A stretch of DNA of 64,000 nucleotides. Source: Rhodococcus sp. HNM0563 (lineage in GTDB: Bacteria > Actinomycetota > Actinomycetes > Mycobacteriales > Mycobacteriaceae). Each line of letters begins with the position of its first letter. The first letter of the stretch is position 1. The position numbers were made by a program, and so were the translations under genes. The stretch is from assembly GCF_012726195.1 (NCBI RefSeq), contig NZ_JAASAF010000007.1:168223-232222 (forward strand), read 5' to 3'. Shown here piece by piece: positions 53,527 to 61,409 of the stretch. Below the pieces are notes generated by a model. The model worked only from the letters and a program-made list of their open reading frames with translations, did not search any database and was not told where the DNA came from.

Positions 53527-54339
53527 TCACCGCGTGGCCGCGGCGCGGGTGTAGTCGGGATTGCGCTTCTCCGCAAATGCGGCGAAAGCCTCCAATACAT
53601 CAGGACCCTGTAGGTTCGCCGACTGCGCTCGTGATTCGTACTCGAGCGCTTCGGGCAGCGACCTGTCGAGTCCGCGGTTGAGCAGGTCTTTGGTTTGTGC
53701 AAGTGCGAGCGGGGGCCCGGCTGCGAGCCTTGTCGCGAGGTCGTTGGTGAACTCGTCGAGCGAGTCGGGCGGTGTCACCCACGTGACGAGGCCGAGTGAA
53801 TGCGCTTCGTCGGCTCCGATCATCTCGGCCAGGAGGGTCAGCCGTTTCGCCTGCTGAAGTCCGATGAGGCGTGGAAGCAGCCACGACCCGCCCGTGTCCA
53901 GCGACAACGCGCGTCGCGCGAAGATCTGGGAGAACCGCGCATCCGACGCGGCCACCACGAGGTCGCATGCGAGACTGAGGTTCCAGCCTGCCCCGACTGC
54001 GGCCCCGCGTACCTTCGCGACGGTTGGTACCGGAAGTTCGTGGAGTAGGCGGATGGTGTCGTTGATGGTGTCGATCAGATCGGACGGGTCGGGGAACTCG
54101 TCCATGCCCGCGGTGTCGGCGATGTCGGCGCCGCTGCAGAACGTGCTGCCTGCACCGGTGAGTACCACTGCGCGGACCTCGTTGCTCGCGCTCACTTCGC
54201 GGAGACGGTCGCGGAGACGCGCCCACACCTCGGGCGTGATCGCATTCTTCCGTTCGGGTCGGTTGAGAGTGAGTGTCAGGATGCCGGCGTGCTGTTCGGC
54301 GAGGAGCGGTCCGGGGGAGCTCACGGCGTTGTCGGGCAT
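53527..54339 (-). CDS. Enoyl-CoA hydratase/isomerase family protein, PaaG-like active site
   Basis: 270-residue crotonase-fold protein related to the one at 32767. The first Glu is Asn (GAGWNLSLACD), the second is absent, and an Asp appears in SLDTGGSWLLPRL, as in PaaG-type isomerases. ATG 54339 with GAGGTG upstream; the extension to 54630 would overlap the SDR. It is the middle gene of a leftward SDR-crotonase-crotonase operon controlled from operator site 9. Confidence 0.86.
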   Translation of the reverse strand: MPDNAVSSPGPLLAEQHAGILTLTLNRPERKNAITPEVWARLRDRLREVSASNEVRAVVLTGAGSTFCSGADIADTAGMDEFPDPSDLIDTINDTIRLLHELPVPTVAKVRGAAVGAGWNLSLACDLVVAASDARFSQIFARRALSLDTGGSWLLPRLIGLQQAKRLTLLAEMIGADEAHSLGLVTWVTPPDSLDEFTNDLATRLAAGPPLALAQTKDLLNRGLDRSLPEALEYESRAQSANLQGPDVLEAFAAFAEKRNPDYTRAAATR

Positions 54340-54365
54340 GGTCACCTCGGGATGTCGAAGAGTGG

Positions 54366-55151
54366 TCAGAGTTGGATCGGTGCGCCGACGGTGAGCGGGG
54401 CGACGAACCCGCCGTCGACATGGATGTCCTGACCGTTCACCCACCGCGCCGCCGGTGACCCGAGGAACGCGATGACCGGCACGATGTCGGTGACGGTGGC
54501 GTGACGGCCGATGGTGGCTTTCACCGAGTCGAGAACATCTTTGCCCATCGATTCCTCGAAGTCGCCGAGTATGGGGGTTTCGGTGGGCCCCGGGCTCACG
54601 GTGTTCACCCGGACTCCGTACTTCTGCCACGCAGCGGGGGCGAGACGCTTTGCGTAGATGATCGCCGCCTGCTTCGAGGTGCTGTACACGGGGTAGTTCG
54701 GATCCTGCTCTGCCTGCCAGCGTTCGACGCTTTCGCTGTCGGTCGCTTCGAGGAGCCCGGTGAGTTCGTTCAGGCGGTCCTGCCAGCCGAGTGCCGCGAC
54801 CGATGCGACGGTGACGACGGATCCACCTTCGCGTAGCAGCGGCAGCATGCCTTCGACGAACAGTCGCATACCGAGGTAGTTGACTTTCAATACGTCGGCA
54901 GCGGGTGCGGTTCCGGGCACTCCGGCGACGTAGGCGAGCAGATCCCAGTCTCCTCCGATCGTGCCGAGCAGTGTCTCGATCTGTGTCGCATCACGTAGGT
55001 CGAGCTGTGCATGGTCCGATGCGGCTGCACCGTCCGGTCGGAGATCGACGGCGAGTACGTGGTCGCCCCGTTCGTGGAAATGTGCGGCGGTGGCGGCACC
55101 GATTCCCGACCCGGCTCCGACGACGACGATCCTGCGCTGATCAGTTGCCAT
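54366..55151 (-). CDS. Short-chain dehydrogenase/reductase
   Basis: 261-residue SDR of the 3alpha-hydroxysteroid dehydrogenase-like type: VVVGAGSGIGAATA (about residues 9-22), a long substrate loop between strands five and six (about 125-155), and YSTSKQAA with the catalytic Tyr (about 157). Shortened central helices and DLRDATQIE resemble bacterial 3alpha-HSD/carbonyl reductases. It is the first gene of its operon, divergent from the P450 at 55311. Confidence 0.86.
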   Translation of the reverse strand: MATDQRRIVVVGAGSGIGAATAAHFHERGDHVLAVDLRPDGAAASDHAQLDLRDATQIETLLGTIGGDWDLLAYVAGVPGTAPAADVLKVNYLGMRLFVEGMLPLLREGGSVVTVASVAALGWQDRLNELTGLLEATDSESVERWQAEQDPNYPVYSTSKQAAIIYAKRLAPAAWQKYGVRVNTVSPGPTETPILGDFEESMGKDVLDSVKATIGRHATVTDIVPVIAFLGSPAARWVNGQDIHVDGGFVAPLTVGAPIQL

Positions 55152-55191
55152 GTGGCTGCACGCCTTTCCGGGAACAACCCGACGAAAGCTA

Positions 55192-55210
55192 TATAGAATG
55201 CTTGACAGTA
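55192..55210. promoter_or_regulatory. Island operator site 9
   Basis: TATAGAATGCTTGACAGTA: right half ACAGTA perfect, left half with three mismatches. It contains a -35-like TTGACA reading rightward. It is located between the divergent SDR (55151) and P450 (55311) genes. Confidence 0.5.
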
Positions 55211-55310
55211 AGGCACACTATAAATCACTCTGGGGCAAGAAGGCCAGGGTTCGACGGCCTGCGGCGTCGATGAAAACGCCGCCTCAATGCGCGGGAACGG
55301 AGCATCGTTC

Positions 55311-56549
55311 GTGAACCAGCGAATCGTCGGAGAAGGTGCCGAGGTCCTGGCGGACCCGGCCGCATACAAAGACGAGAGCCACCTGCATGCGGTACTTGCA
55401 GAGGCCCGCGCGACGGAGCCGGTGGTTCGGGTACAGGCGCCGTCCTATCGGCCGTTCTGGGCCCTCCTCAAACACGCCGACATCATGGCCGTCGAACGCG
55501 AGAACACACTCTTCACCAACTGGCCCCGCCCGGTGCTCATGACAGCCGAGTCCGACGATATGCAGGCCGCGGTCGGTGTTCGCACCCTCATTCATCTCGA
55601 CGGTGCGCAACATCGTGTGCTTCGTTCGATCGCAACAGATTGGTTTCGCCCGAAGGCCATGAAAGCCATGGAGGTTCGAATCGAGGAACTCGCGAAGCAT
55701 CACGTCGATCGGATGCTCGCGGCCGGTGGCGAATGCGACTTCGTATCCGAGGTCGCGGTGAACTTCCCCCTCTACGTCATCATGTCGCTGCTCGGGGTGC
55801 CCGAATCCGACTTTCCCCGAATGCTGCGCCTCACGCAGGAGCTTGTGGGGAGCGACGACGACGAGCTGAAGCGCACCGAGCCCGCGGACGAAACCATGAA
55901 CGCGCTCCTCGAGATGTTCGAGTACTTCAGCGCTCTCACGGCATCCCGGCGCGAGAACCCCACCGACGACATGGCGTCCGCGATCGCGAACGCGCGTATC
56001 GACGGCGAACCGCTCTCCGACATCGACACCATGTCGTACTACACGATCATCGCGACCGCAGGCCACGACACCACCAGCAGTTCCATCTCCGGGGGTCTTC
56101 ATGCACTGATCGACAATCCAGACCAACGTCGGGCGCTGAGCACCGACCTCGACCTGCTGCCGCACGCGGTGGAGGAGATGATCCGCTGGGTCACGCCCGT
56201 CAAGGCATTCATGCGCACCGCGGCCGAAGATACCGAGATCCGAGGTGTTCGCATTGCGGCGGGTGATTCCCTTCTGCTGTCCTACGCCTCGGCCAACCGC
56301 GACGAAGCCGTCTTCGACGATCCCTTCACATTCGACATCCGGCGCGACCCGAACAACCATGTCGCGTTCGGGTTCGGTGTGCACTTCTGCCTGGGCGCGG
56401 GCCTGGCACGGATGGAGATGAAGAAGTTCTTTGCCGAATTGCTGCCCCGCCTCGGATCGATCGAACTCGCAGGCGAGCCCGAACTGACCGCAACTACTTT
56501 CGTCGGCGGGCTCAAGCACCTGCCGATCCGTTACTCGACGGCCACATGA
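55311..56549 (+). CDS. Cytochrome P450
   Basis: 412-residue P450. Heme loop FGFGVHFCLGAGLAR with Cys360; I-helix ATAGHDTTSSSISGG (about 243) has the acid-alcohol pair; ExxR appears as EEMIRWVTP. The GTG at 55311 has ACGGAG nine bases upstream; an ATG at 55287 would add eight residues. The stop overlaps or nearly overlaps the carboxyltransferase start. Along with the genes at 18556 and 35363 it makes three P450s in the regulon. Confidence 0.92.
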   Translation: MNQRIVGEGAEVLADPAAYKDESHLHAVLAEARATEPVVRVQAPSYRPFWALLKHADIMAVERENTLFTNWPRPVLMTAESDDMQAAVGVRTLIHLDGAQHRVLRSIATDWFRPKAMKAMEVRIEELAKHHVDRMLAAGGECDFVSEVAVNFPLYVIMSLLGVPESDFPRMLRLTQELVGSDDDELKRTEPADETMNALLEMFEYFSALTASRRENPTDDMASAIANARIDGEPLSDIDTMSYYTIIATAGHDTTSSSISGGLHALIDNPDQRRALSTDLDLLPHAVEEMIRWVTPVKAFMRTAAEDTEIRGVRIAAGDSLLLSYASANRDEAVFDDPFTFDIRRDPNNHVAFGFGVHFCLGAGLARMEMKKFFAELLPRLGSIELAGEPELTATTFVGGLKHLPIRYSTAT

Positions 56550-56569
56550 CGACATCCGAAGGACCTCAC

Positions 56570-58066
56570 ATGAGACAGGCGCGGATCTGGGACGACACCC
56601 TCGAGGACCTATCCCGGCGCAGGACACACGCGCACGGAATGGGCGGCCCGGAGCGAGTGGCGAAGCATCGCGGCAAAGGAAAACTCGATGCTCGTGCTCG
56701 GATCGATCACCTGCTCGACAAGGGCAGCTTCCACGAGTTCGGCACGCTGGTCGGCGGTGAGATCGCCGCCGACGCCATCGTCGCCGGTTCGGGACTCATC
56801 CACGGAATGCCGGTGATGGTCGGGGCCGAGGACTTCACCACGCTGGCCGGCACGATCTCGCCCGGTAGCAATTCCAAACGCTACCGACTGGCGGAACTGG
56901 CTGTCCGGAACAAAGTTCCACTCATCATGCTCCTCGAAGGCGCCGGGTTTCGCCCCACCGGAGATCACTACGGCAGAACCCCGACCGATCTGCTCGCACA
57001 GGCGCAGTGCTCGGGGAAGGTGCCGGTGGTCACCGCCGTTCTGGGTCCTTCTGCCGGGCACGGCGCGCTCATCGCACCCGTCTCGGACTTCGCCATCATG
57101 AGCCGTCAGGGCGCGATCTTCACCGCCGGCCCTCCGGTCGTGAAAGTATCTACCGGGGAGGATGTCTCGAAAGAGGATCTCGGCGGTCCCGATGTGGCCG
57201 TGGCCAGCGGACTGATCCACAACGTGGCCGACACCGACGAAGAGGTGCTCGACGAGATCCGCCGCTACCTGTCGTATTTCCCGCCGAGCGCGTGGTCGTA
57301 CCCCATCTCCACCGAGCCCGACGAGTTCTCCGAGCCGCGCGACACTCCCGAGCTTCTCGACATCATCTCCCGCGACAACCGCAGCACCTACGACATGAGA
57401 GCCGTGATCGACGCGGTGGTCGACACGAAGGACTGGTTCGAGGTGCAACCCGATTTCGGACGGGCCATCATCTGCGCGTTGGCGCATTTGGGAGGGCACC
57501 CGGTGGCGGTCGTCGCGAATCAGCCGCAGGTGATCGCAGGTTCGATCGATTCCGACGCGGCCGACAAGGCAGCCCATTTCATCTCGGTCGCCGATGCCTT
57601 CCACCTGCCGCTCGTGTTCCTCGCTGACAATCCGGGGATGTTGCCGGGCAGTGAATCCGAACGCGACGGCGTGCTGCGCAGTGGTGCCCGCATGTTCGTG
57701 GCACAAACCACCGCCACCACGATGAAAATGCATGTGACCCTGAGGAAGGCGTACGGATTCGGGTCCATGGTGATGTCGCTGATCGGTTTCGACGGCCAGG
57801 TCGCCGCGTACGCCTACCCCGGCGCGACGATGGGTGCGATGAGCGCCGATGCTCTCAGCGGTGCGTCGCACGCGGATGACGGCCTCGCGGCGTCCCTTCG
57901 AGAAATGGAACTCGAGGCGTCCTATCGTTCCGCGGAGCATATGGGTTTCGACGAACTCATCAGTCCCGAGGAGACGCGCAACGCCCTGCTCACATCGCTG
58001 CAGCGGGGAATCTATGCACGACAAGCAGTGGCGGAACCCGTCAGCCGCTGCGCGATCATCCCTTGA
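56570..58066 (+). CDS. Acyl-CoA carboxylase carboxyltransferase (beta) subunit
   Basis: 498-residue PccB/AccD-type carboxyltransferase, which moves CO2 from biotin to an acyl-CoA. The N-terminal GGPERVAKHRGKGKLDARAR, the FTTLAGTISPGSNSKRYRLA segment and the C-terminal GATMGAMSADALSGA region fit the family. The start is ATG 56570 with GAAGGA six bases upstream; ATG 56546 overlaps the P450 stop and is possible. No biotin carboxylase or biotin carrier gene is in the window, so it must borrow those subunits. A role such as geranyl-CoA- or methylcrotonyl-CoA-type carboxylation is conceivable. Confidence 0.87.
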   Translation: MRQARIWDDTLEDLSRRRTHAHGMGGPERVAKHRGKGKLDARARIDHLLDKGSFHEFGTLVGGEIAADAIVAGSGLIHGMPVMVGAEDFTTLAGTISPGSNSKRYRLAELAVRNKVPLIMLLEGAGFRPTGDHYGRTPTDLLAQAQCSGKVPVVTAVLGPSAGHGALIAPVSDFAIMSRQGAIFTAGPPVVKVSTGEDVSKEDLGGPDVAVASGLIHNVADTDEEVLDEIRRYLSYFPPSAWSYPISTEPDEFSEPRDTPELLDIISRDNRSTYDMRAVIDAVVDTKDWFEVQPDFGRAIICALAHLGGHPVAVVANQPQVIAGSIDSDAADKAAHFISVADAFHLPLVFLADNPGMLPGSESERDGVLRSGARMFVAQTTATTMKMHVTLRKAYGFGSMVMSLIGFDGQVAAYAYPGATMGAMSADALSGASHADDGLAASLREMELEASYRSAEHMGFDELISPEETRNALLTSLQRGIYARQAVAEPVSRCAIIP

Positions 58067-58119
58067 TCTTCGCTGCCGACCGACTCTCGCTGATCTACAG
58101 TGCCACGAGGAGAAATGCG

Positions 58120-59757
58120 TTGACAGAATGGACTCTCGGCGAAGTCTTCGACGCCGTCGCAGATGCAGTACCCGACCGGACCATGACCGTTTGCGGGAGT
58201 CGAAGGAGCACCTTCGGCGAATCCGCCCTGCGCACCCGACAGTTCGGGAATTTCCTCGCCGAACGCGGATTCGGGGCCCACACAGCCAGTGACAGGCTCG
58301 AGCGTTGGGAGTGCGGCCAGGATCGCGTCGCCATGCTCATGTACAACGATCTTTACCCCGATGTGCTCATCGGTTGCCTCAAAGCACGGGTCGTACCGGT
58401 CAACATCAACCCTCGCTACACCTCGCAGGAAATCCGCGGTCTCCTCGAATACATTGCGCCACGGGGAATCGTCTATCACCGGTCGTTCGGTCCGGCGCTT
58501 GCCGAAGTAGTCGACGGCAGTGCAGAACTGAAGGGCAGTGTAGAGCTGCTGGTGTCGGTCGACGACGGCACCGACACTCCCGAGCTGCACGGTGCCGTCT
58601 CGTTCGACGACGCCGTCGCGCAGGGCGACCCGCACCGAAGGATCGCAGGATCGCCCGACGACCTGCTGATGATGTGCACCGGCGGCACCACGGGCCGTCC
58701 GAAGGCAGTGCTCTGGCGACAGGGCGACGCGTACGTGTCGTCGATGAACGGTTCCGACCACGAATCGGCCGAGCCGATCAAGGCACTCACCGCACTGACA
58801 GGCCAGAGTTGGTTTGCCGCTTCGCCGCTGTCGCACGCGGCTGGGACTTGGACCGCGTTCTCGGGACTGCTGGCGGGCCAGACCGTCGTGCTCTACGACG
58901 ATCGAGGTGCGTTCGACGCGCGGTCGGCCCTGGAAATCGTCGAGAAGGAGAAGGTACTGCTGATGACCATCGTCGGCGACGCGTATGCCGGACCCCTCGT
59001 TGACGAAATGCGCAAGCGCAGACACAACTTCGATTCTCTGATGGTCATCGCGAGTGGTGGAGCCGCAACGAATGCCGTCCACCGGAAGGCATTCCTCGAA
59101 TTGCTCCCGCACGCGACGATCGTCGAAGGATACGGATCGACCGAGACCGGTGGTATGGGATTCGGGCGGAGCAGCCGCGGTGCCGAGGTCGACACGTTCG
59201 CCCCGATGCCCGGGGGTTCGGCGGTGTCGCACGATCGTACCCGATTGTTGAAGCCGGGCGACGACGAGATCGGATGGGCTGCCCGTTCGGGCCGCGTCCC
59301 CCTCGGATACTTCCGCGACCGAGAAGCGACGGACCGCACCTTCCCCGTGGTCGACGGCGTGCGGATGGCGATACCGGGCGACCGCGTGAGGCTCGCGGAC
59401 GACGGGTCGCTTCGACTGCTCGGCAGGGACTCTCTCGTGATCAATACCGGCGGTGAGAAGGTCTTCGTCGAAGAGGTCGAGGAAGTCCTGCGGGCACATC
59501 CGACCGTGATCGACGCCCTGGTGGTCGGGCGCGCCAGCGAGCGGTGGGGACAAGAAGTCGTCGCGCTGGTGCACGCGGCGGACGAGGCACAGTGCCCCAC
59601 AGAAGAGTTGAAGAGCGCATGCGCAGAATCGCTCGCGAGGTACAAGATTCCGAAGCAGTTCATGTTCGTTCCCTCGATACAGCGACTCGGCAACGGGAAG
59701 CCGGACTATCGTTGGGCCGCTCAGCAAGTGCAGGCTCGAGGAGCGGTGCTGTCGTGA
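58120..59757 (+). CDS. Acyl-CoA synthetase (FadD17/FadD19-like), paralogue of 22803-24485
   Basis: 545-residue ANL ligase resembling the one at 22803: P-loop MCTGGTTGRPKAVLWRQGDA (about residues 185-204), both with the unusual VLWRQ, and RDSLVINTGGEKVFVEEVEE near the C-terminus. NGKPDYRW carries the late lysine. Start TTG 58120 with GAGGAG seven bases upstream (an ATG at 58115 hits a stop at once); a TTG at 58063 overlapping the previous stop is an alternative. It is co-transcribed with the carboxyltransferase and the fused DUF35-Ltp gene. Confidence 0.88.
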   Translation: MTEWTLGEVFDAVADAVPDRTMTVCGSRRSTFGESALRTRQFGNFLAERGFGAHTASDRLERWECGQDRVAMLMYNDLYPDVLIGCLKARVVPVNINPRYTSQEIRGLLEYIAPRGIVYHRSFGPALAEVVDGSAELKGSVELLVSVDDGTDTPELHGAVSFDDAVAQGDPHRRIAGSPDDLLMMCTGGTTGRPKAVLWRQGDAYVSSMNGSDHESAEPIKALTALTGQSWFAASPLSHAAGTWTAFSGLLAGQTVVLYDDRGAFDARSALEIVEKEKVLLMTIVGDAYAGPLVDEMRKRRHNFDSLMVIASGGAATNAVHRKAFLELLPHATIVEGYGSTETGGMGFGRSSRGAEVDTFAPMPGGSAVSHDRTRLLKPGDDEIGWAARSGRVPLGYFRDREATDRTFPVVDGVRMAIPGDRVRLADDGSLRLLGRDSLVINTGGEKVFVEEVEEVLRAHPTVIDALVVGRASERWGQEVVALVHAADEAQCPTEELKSACAESLARYKIPKQFMFVPSIQRLGNGKPDYRWAAQQVQARGAVLS

Positions 59758-61409
59758 ACGCACCGACCACTCGGCCGGGTCCGGAGGTATCTCCGGAAAC
59801 CGAGTTCTTCTGGGTATCCGGTGCAGACGGCAGCCTGCGGATCCAGGAATGTCGAGGCTGCTCTGCGCTGATCCATCCACCGCGCCCGGTCTGCCGGTAC
59901 TGCCACGGCAACGACATGGGAATCCGCGTCGTGTCGGGATTCGCGACCCTCGTGGGTTTCACTGTCAATCATCGCTTCGCTCCACCCGGAATGCCCCCAC
60001 CGTATGTCGTTGCGCAGGTGGCCCTCGAAGACGATCCACGCGTGCGGTTGACCACCAACACAGTGGATTGCGACGCCGATGCCCTTGTGCTCGGAATGCG
60101 GATGGAAGTGGTCTTCGAACGGGCCGAGGACGTGTGGCTTCCGCTGTTCCGTCCGGCCGAGTGCGGCGAGATCGCCGAGTTGCCCGTGAGCGACCCGGAC
60201 GTCGATGCGCTCCGACGCAAGGTTCGACCGATGACGTGTCCCGACAAGTTCGAGGACCGGGTCGCACTCACCGGAATCGGGATGTCGCGCCTCGGCCGTC
60301 GGCTCATGGCCGATCCGTTGTCGCTGACCGTCGATGCCTGCCGCGCCGCGATCGACGACGCGGGTCTCACCGTCGACGACATCGACGGACTGTCCACCTA
60401 CCCGGGCGCTGGGTCGCTCGGCCCGTTCACCGAAGGCGGGGTCACCGCGGTCGAATCGGCACTCGGACTGGAACCCACCTGGCACAACGGCGCAGCGGAG
60501 ACGTTCGGCCCTGGCGGATCGGTGATCGCAGCGATGCTCGCGGTGGCATCGGGTCTCGTGCGGCATGTCTTGTGTTTCCGGACGGTGTGGGAATCGACCT
60601 ACAGCGAACTCGTGCGTACGGGTCGCACGGCGCCGGGTGGAGCGCTGTCGGACGAGTGGTTCGCGCCGTTCGGCGCGGTGTCGGCCGCACACCTGCTGGC
60701 CCAGACCGCGCAGCGCCATTTCCATCGATACGGGACAGATCGCGAAACGCTCGGCTGGATAGCGCTCAATCAACGTGCGAATGCCGCCCGGACAGCAGAG
60801 GCGATCTACCGCGATCCCCTCACGATGGATGACTACCTGGGCGCCCGCCCGATCACGACGCCGTTCGGTCTCTACGACTGCGACGTGCCTTGCGACGGCG
60901 CGGTGGCGGTCATCGTCTCGGCCCGCGACACCGCGCGTGACCTCGCCCAACCGCCGGTCTTCGTCGAAGCGGTCGGTACACAGATACTCGAGCGGCTCGA
61001 CTGGGACCAGAGCACACTCACCCACGAACCTCAGGTTCTCGGGCAGGCCGCGCACATGTGGAGCCGCACCACACTGCGTCCCGACGACGTCGACGTCGCG
61101 GAACTCTACGACGGATTCACCTTCAACTGCCTGTCGTGGATCGAGGCATTGGGATTCTGCGACATCGGGGGAGCCAGAGACTTCCTGGACAGGGGAACGA
61201 ACATCGCGCTCGACGGAAGGTTGCCATTGAACACCCACGGAGGTCAGCTCTCGCACGGACGCACCCACGGAATGGGGCTCGTACACGAGGCGATCACACA
61301 GATGCGGGGGCACGGGGGCGCACGGCAGGTTGCCGGTGCACGTGTCGCGGTGGTGAGCAGCGGAGGCCTGACACCCAGCGGTGTCATGTTGCTGAGAGCA
61401 GACCGGTGA
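59754..61409 (+). CDS. Fused DUF35-Ltp aldolase-like protein
   Basis: 551-residue fusion. Residues about 1-150 are a DUF35 protein: zinc ribbon C-RGC and C-RYC (about 34-49), then an OB-fold. Residues about 165-551 are a thiolase-superfamily Ltp protein. The nucleophilic Cys is absent (TWHNGAAETFGPGGS), and the ELYDGFTFNCLSWIEALGFC and NTHGGQLSHGRTHGMG segments match Ltp2-type retro-aldolases, where tyrosine rather than histidine is catalytic. In known systems the two parts are separate subunits. GTG 59754 overlaps the ligase stop (GTGA). Probable retro-aldol cleavage of a 3-hydroxyacyl-CoA. Confidence 0.87.
   Translation: MNAPTTRPGPEVSPETEFFWVSGADGSLRIQECRGCSALIHPPRPVCRYCHGNDMGIRVVSGFATLVGFTVNHRFAPPGMPPPYVVAQVALEDDPRVRLTTNTVDCDADALVLGMRMEVVFERAEDVWLPLFRPAECGEIAELPVSDPDVDALRRKVRPMTCPDKFEDRVALTGIGMSRLGRRLMADPLSLTVDACRAAIDDAGLTVDDIDGLSTYPGAGSLGPFTEGGVTAVESALGLEPTWHNGAAETFGPGGSVIAAMLAVASGLVRHVLCFRTVWESTYSELVRTGRTAPGGALSDEWFAPFGAVSAAHLLAQTAQRHFHRYGTDRETLGWIALNQRANAARTAEAIYRDPLTMDDYLGARPITTPFGLYDCDVPCDGAVAVIVSARDTARDLAQPPVFVEAVGTQILERLDWDQSTLTHEPQVLGQAAHMWSRTTLRPDDVDVAELYDGFTFNCLSWIEALGFCDIGGARDFLDRGTNIALDGRLPLNTHGGQLSHGRTHGMGLVHEAITQMRGHGGARQVAGARVAVVSSGGLTPSGVMLLRADR

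Noticed and set aside
18450..55210. Island operators being KstR or KstR2 sites
   Set aside because: The sites read TACYGT-N7-ACRGTA, unlike the AAC-N-GTT-type palindromes of KstR or the CAAG-N-CTTG type of KstR2, and I did not see those motifs in the island promoters I read.
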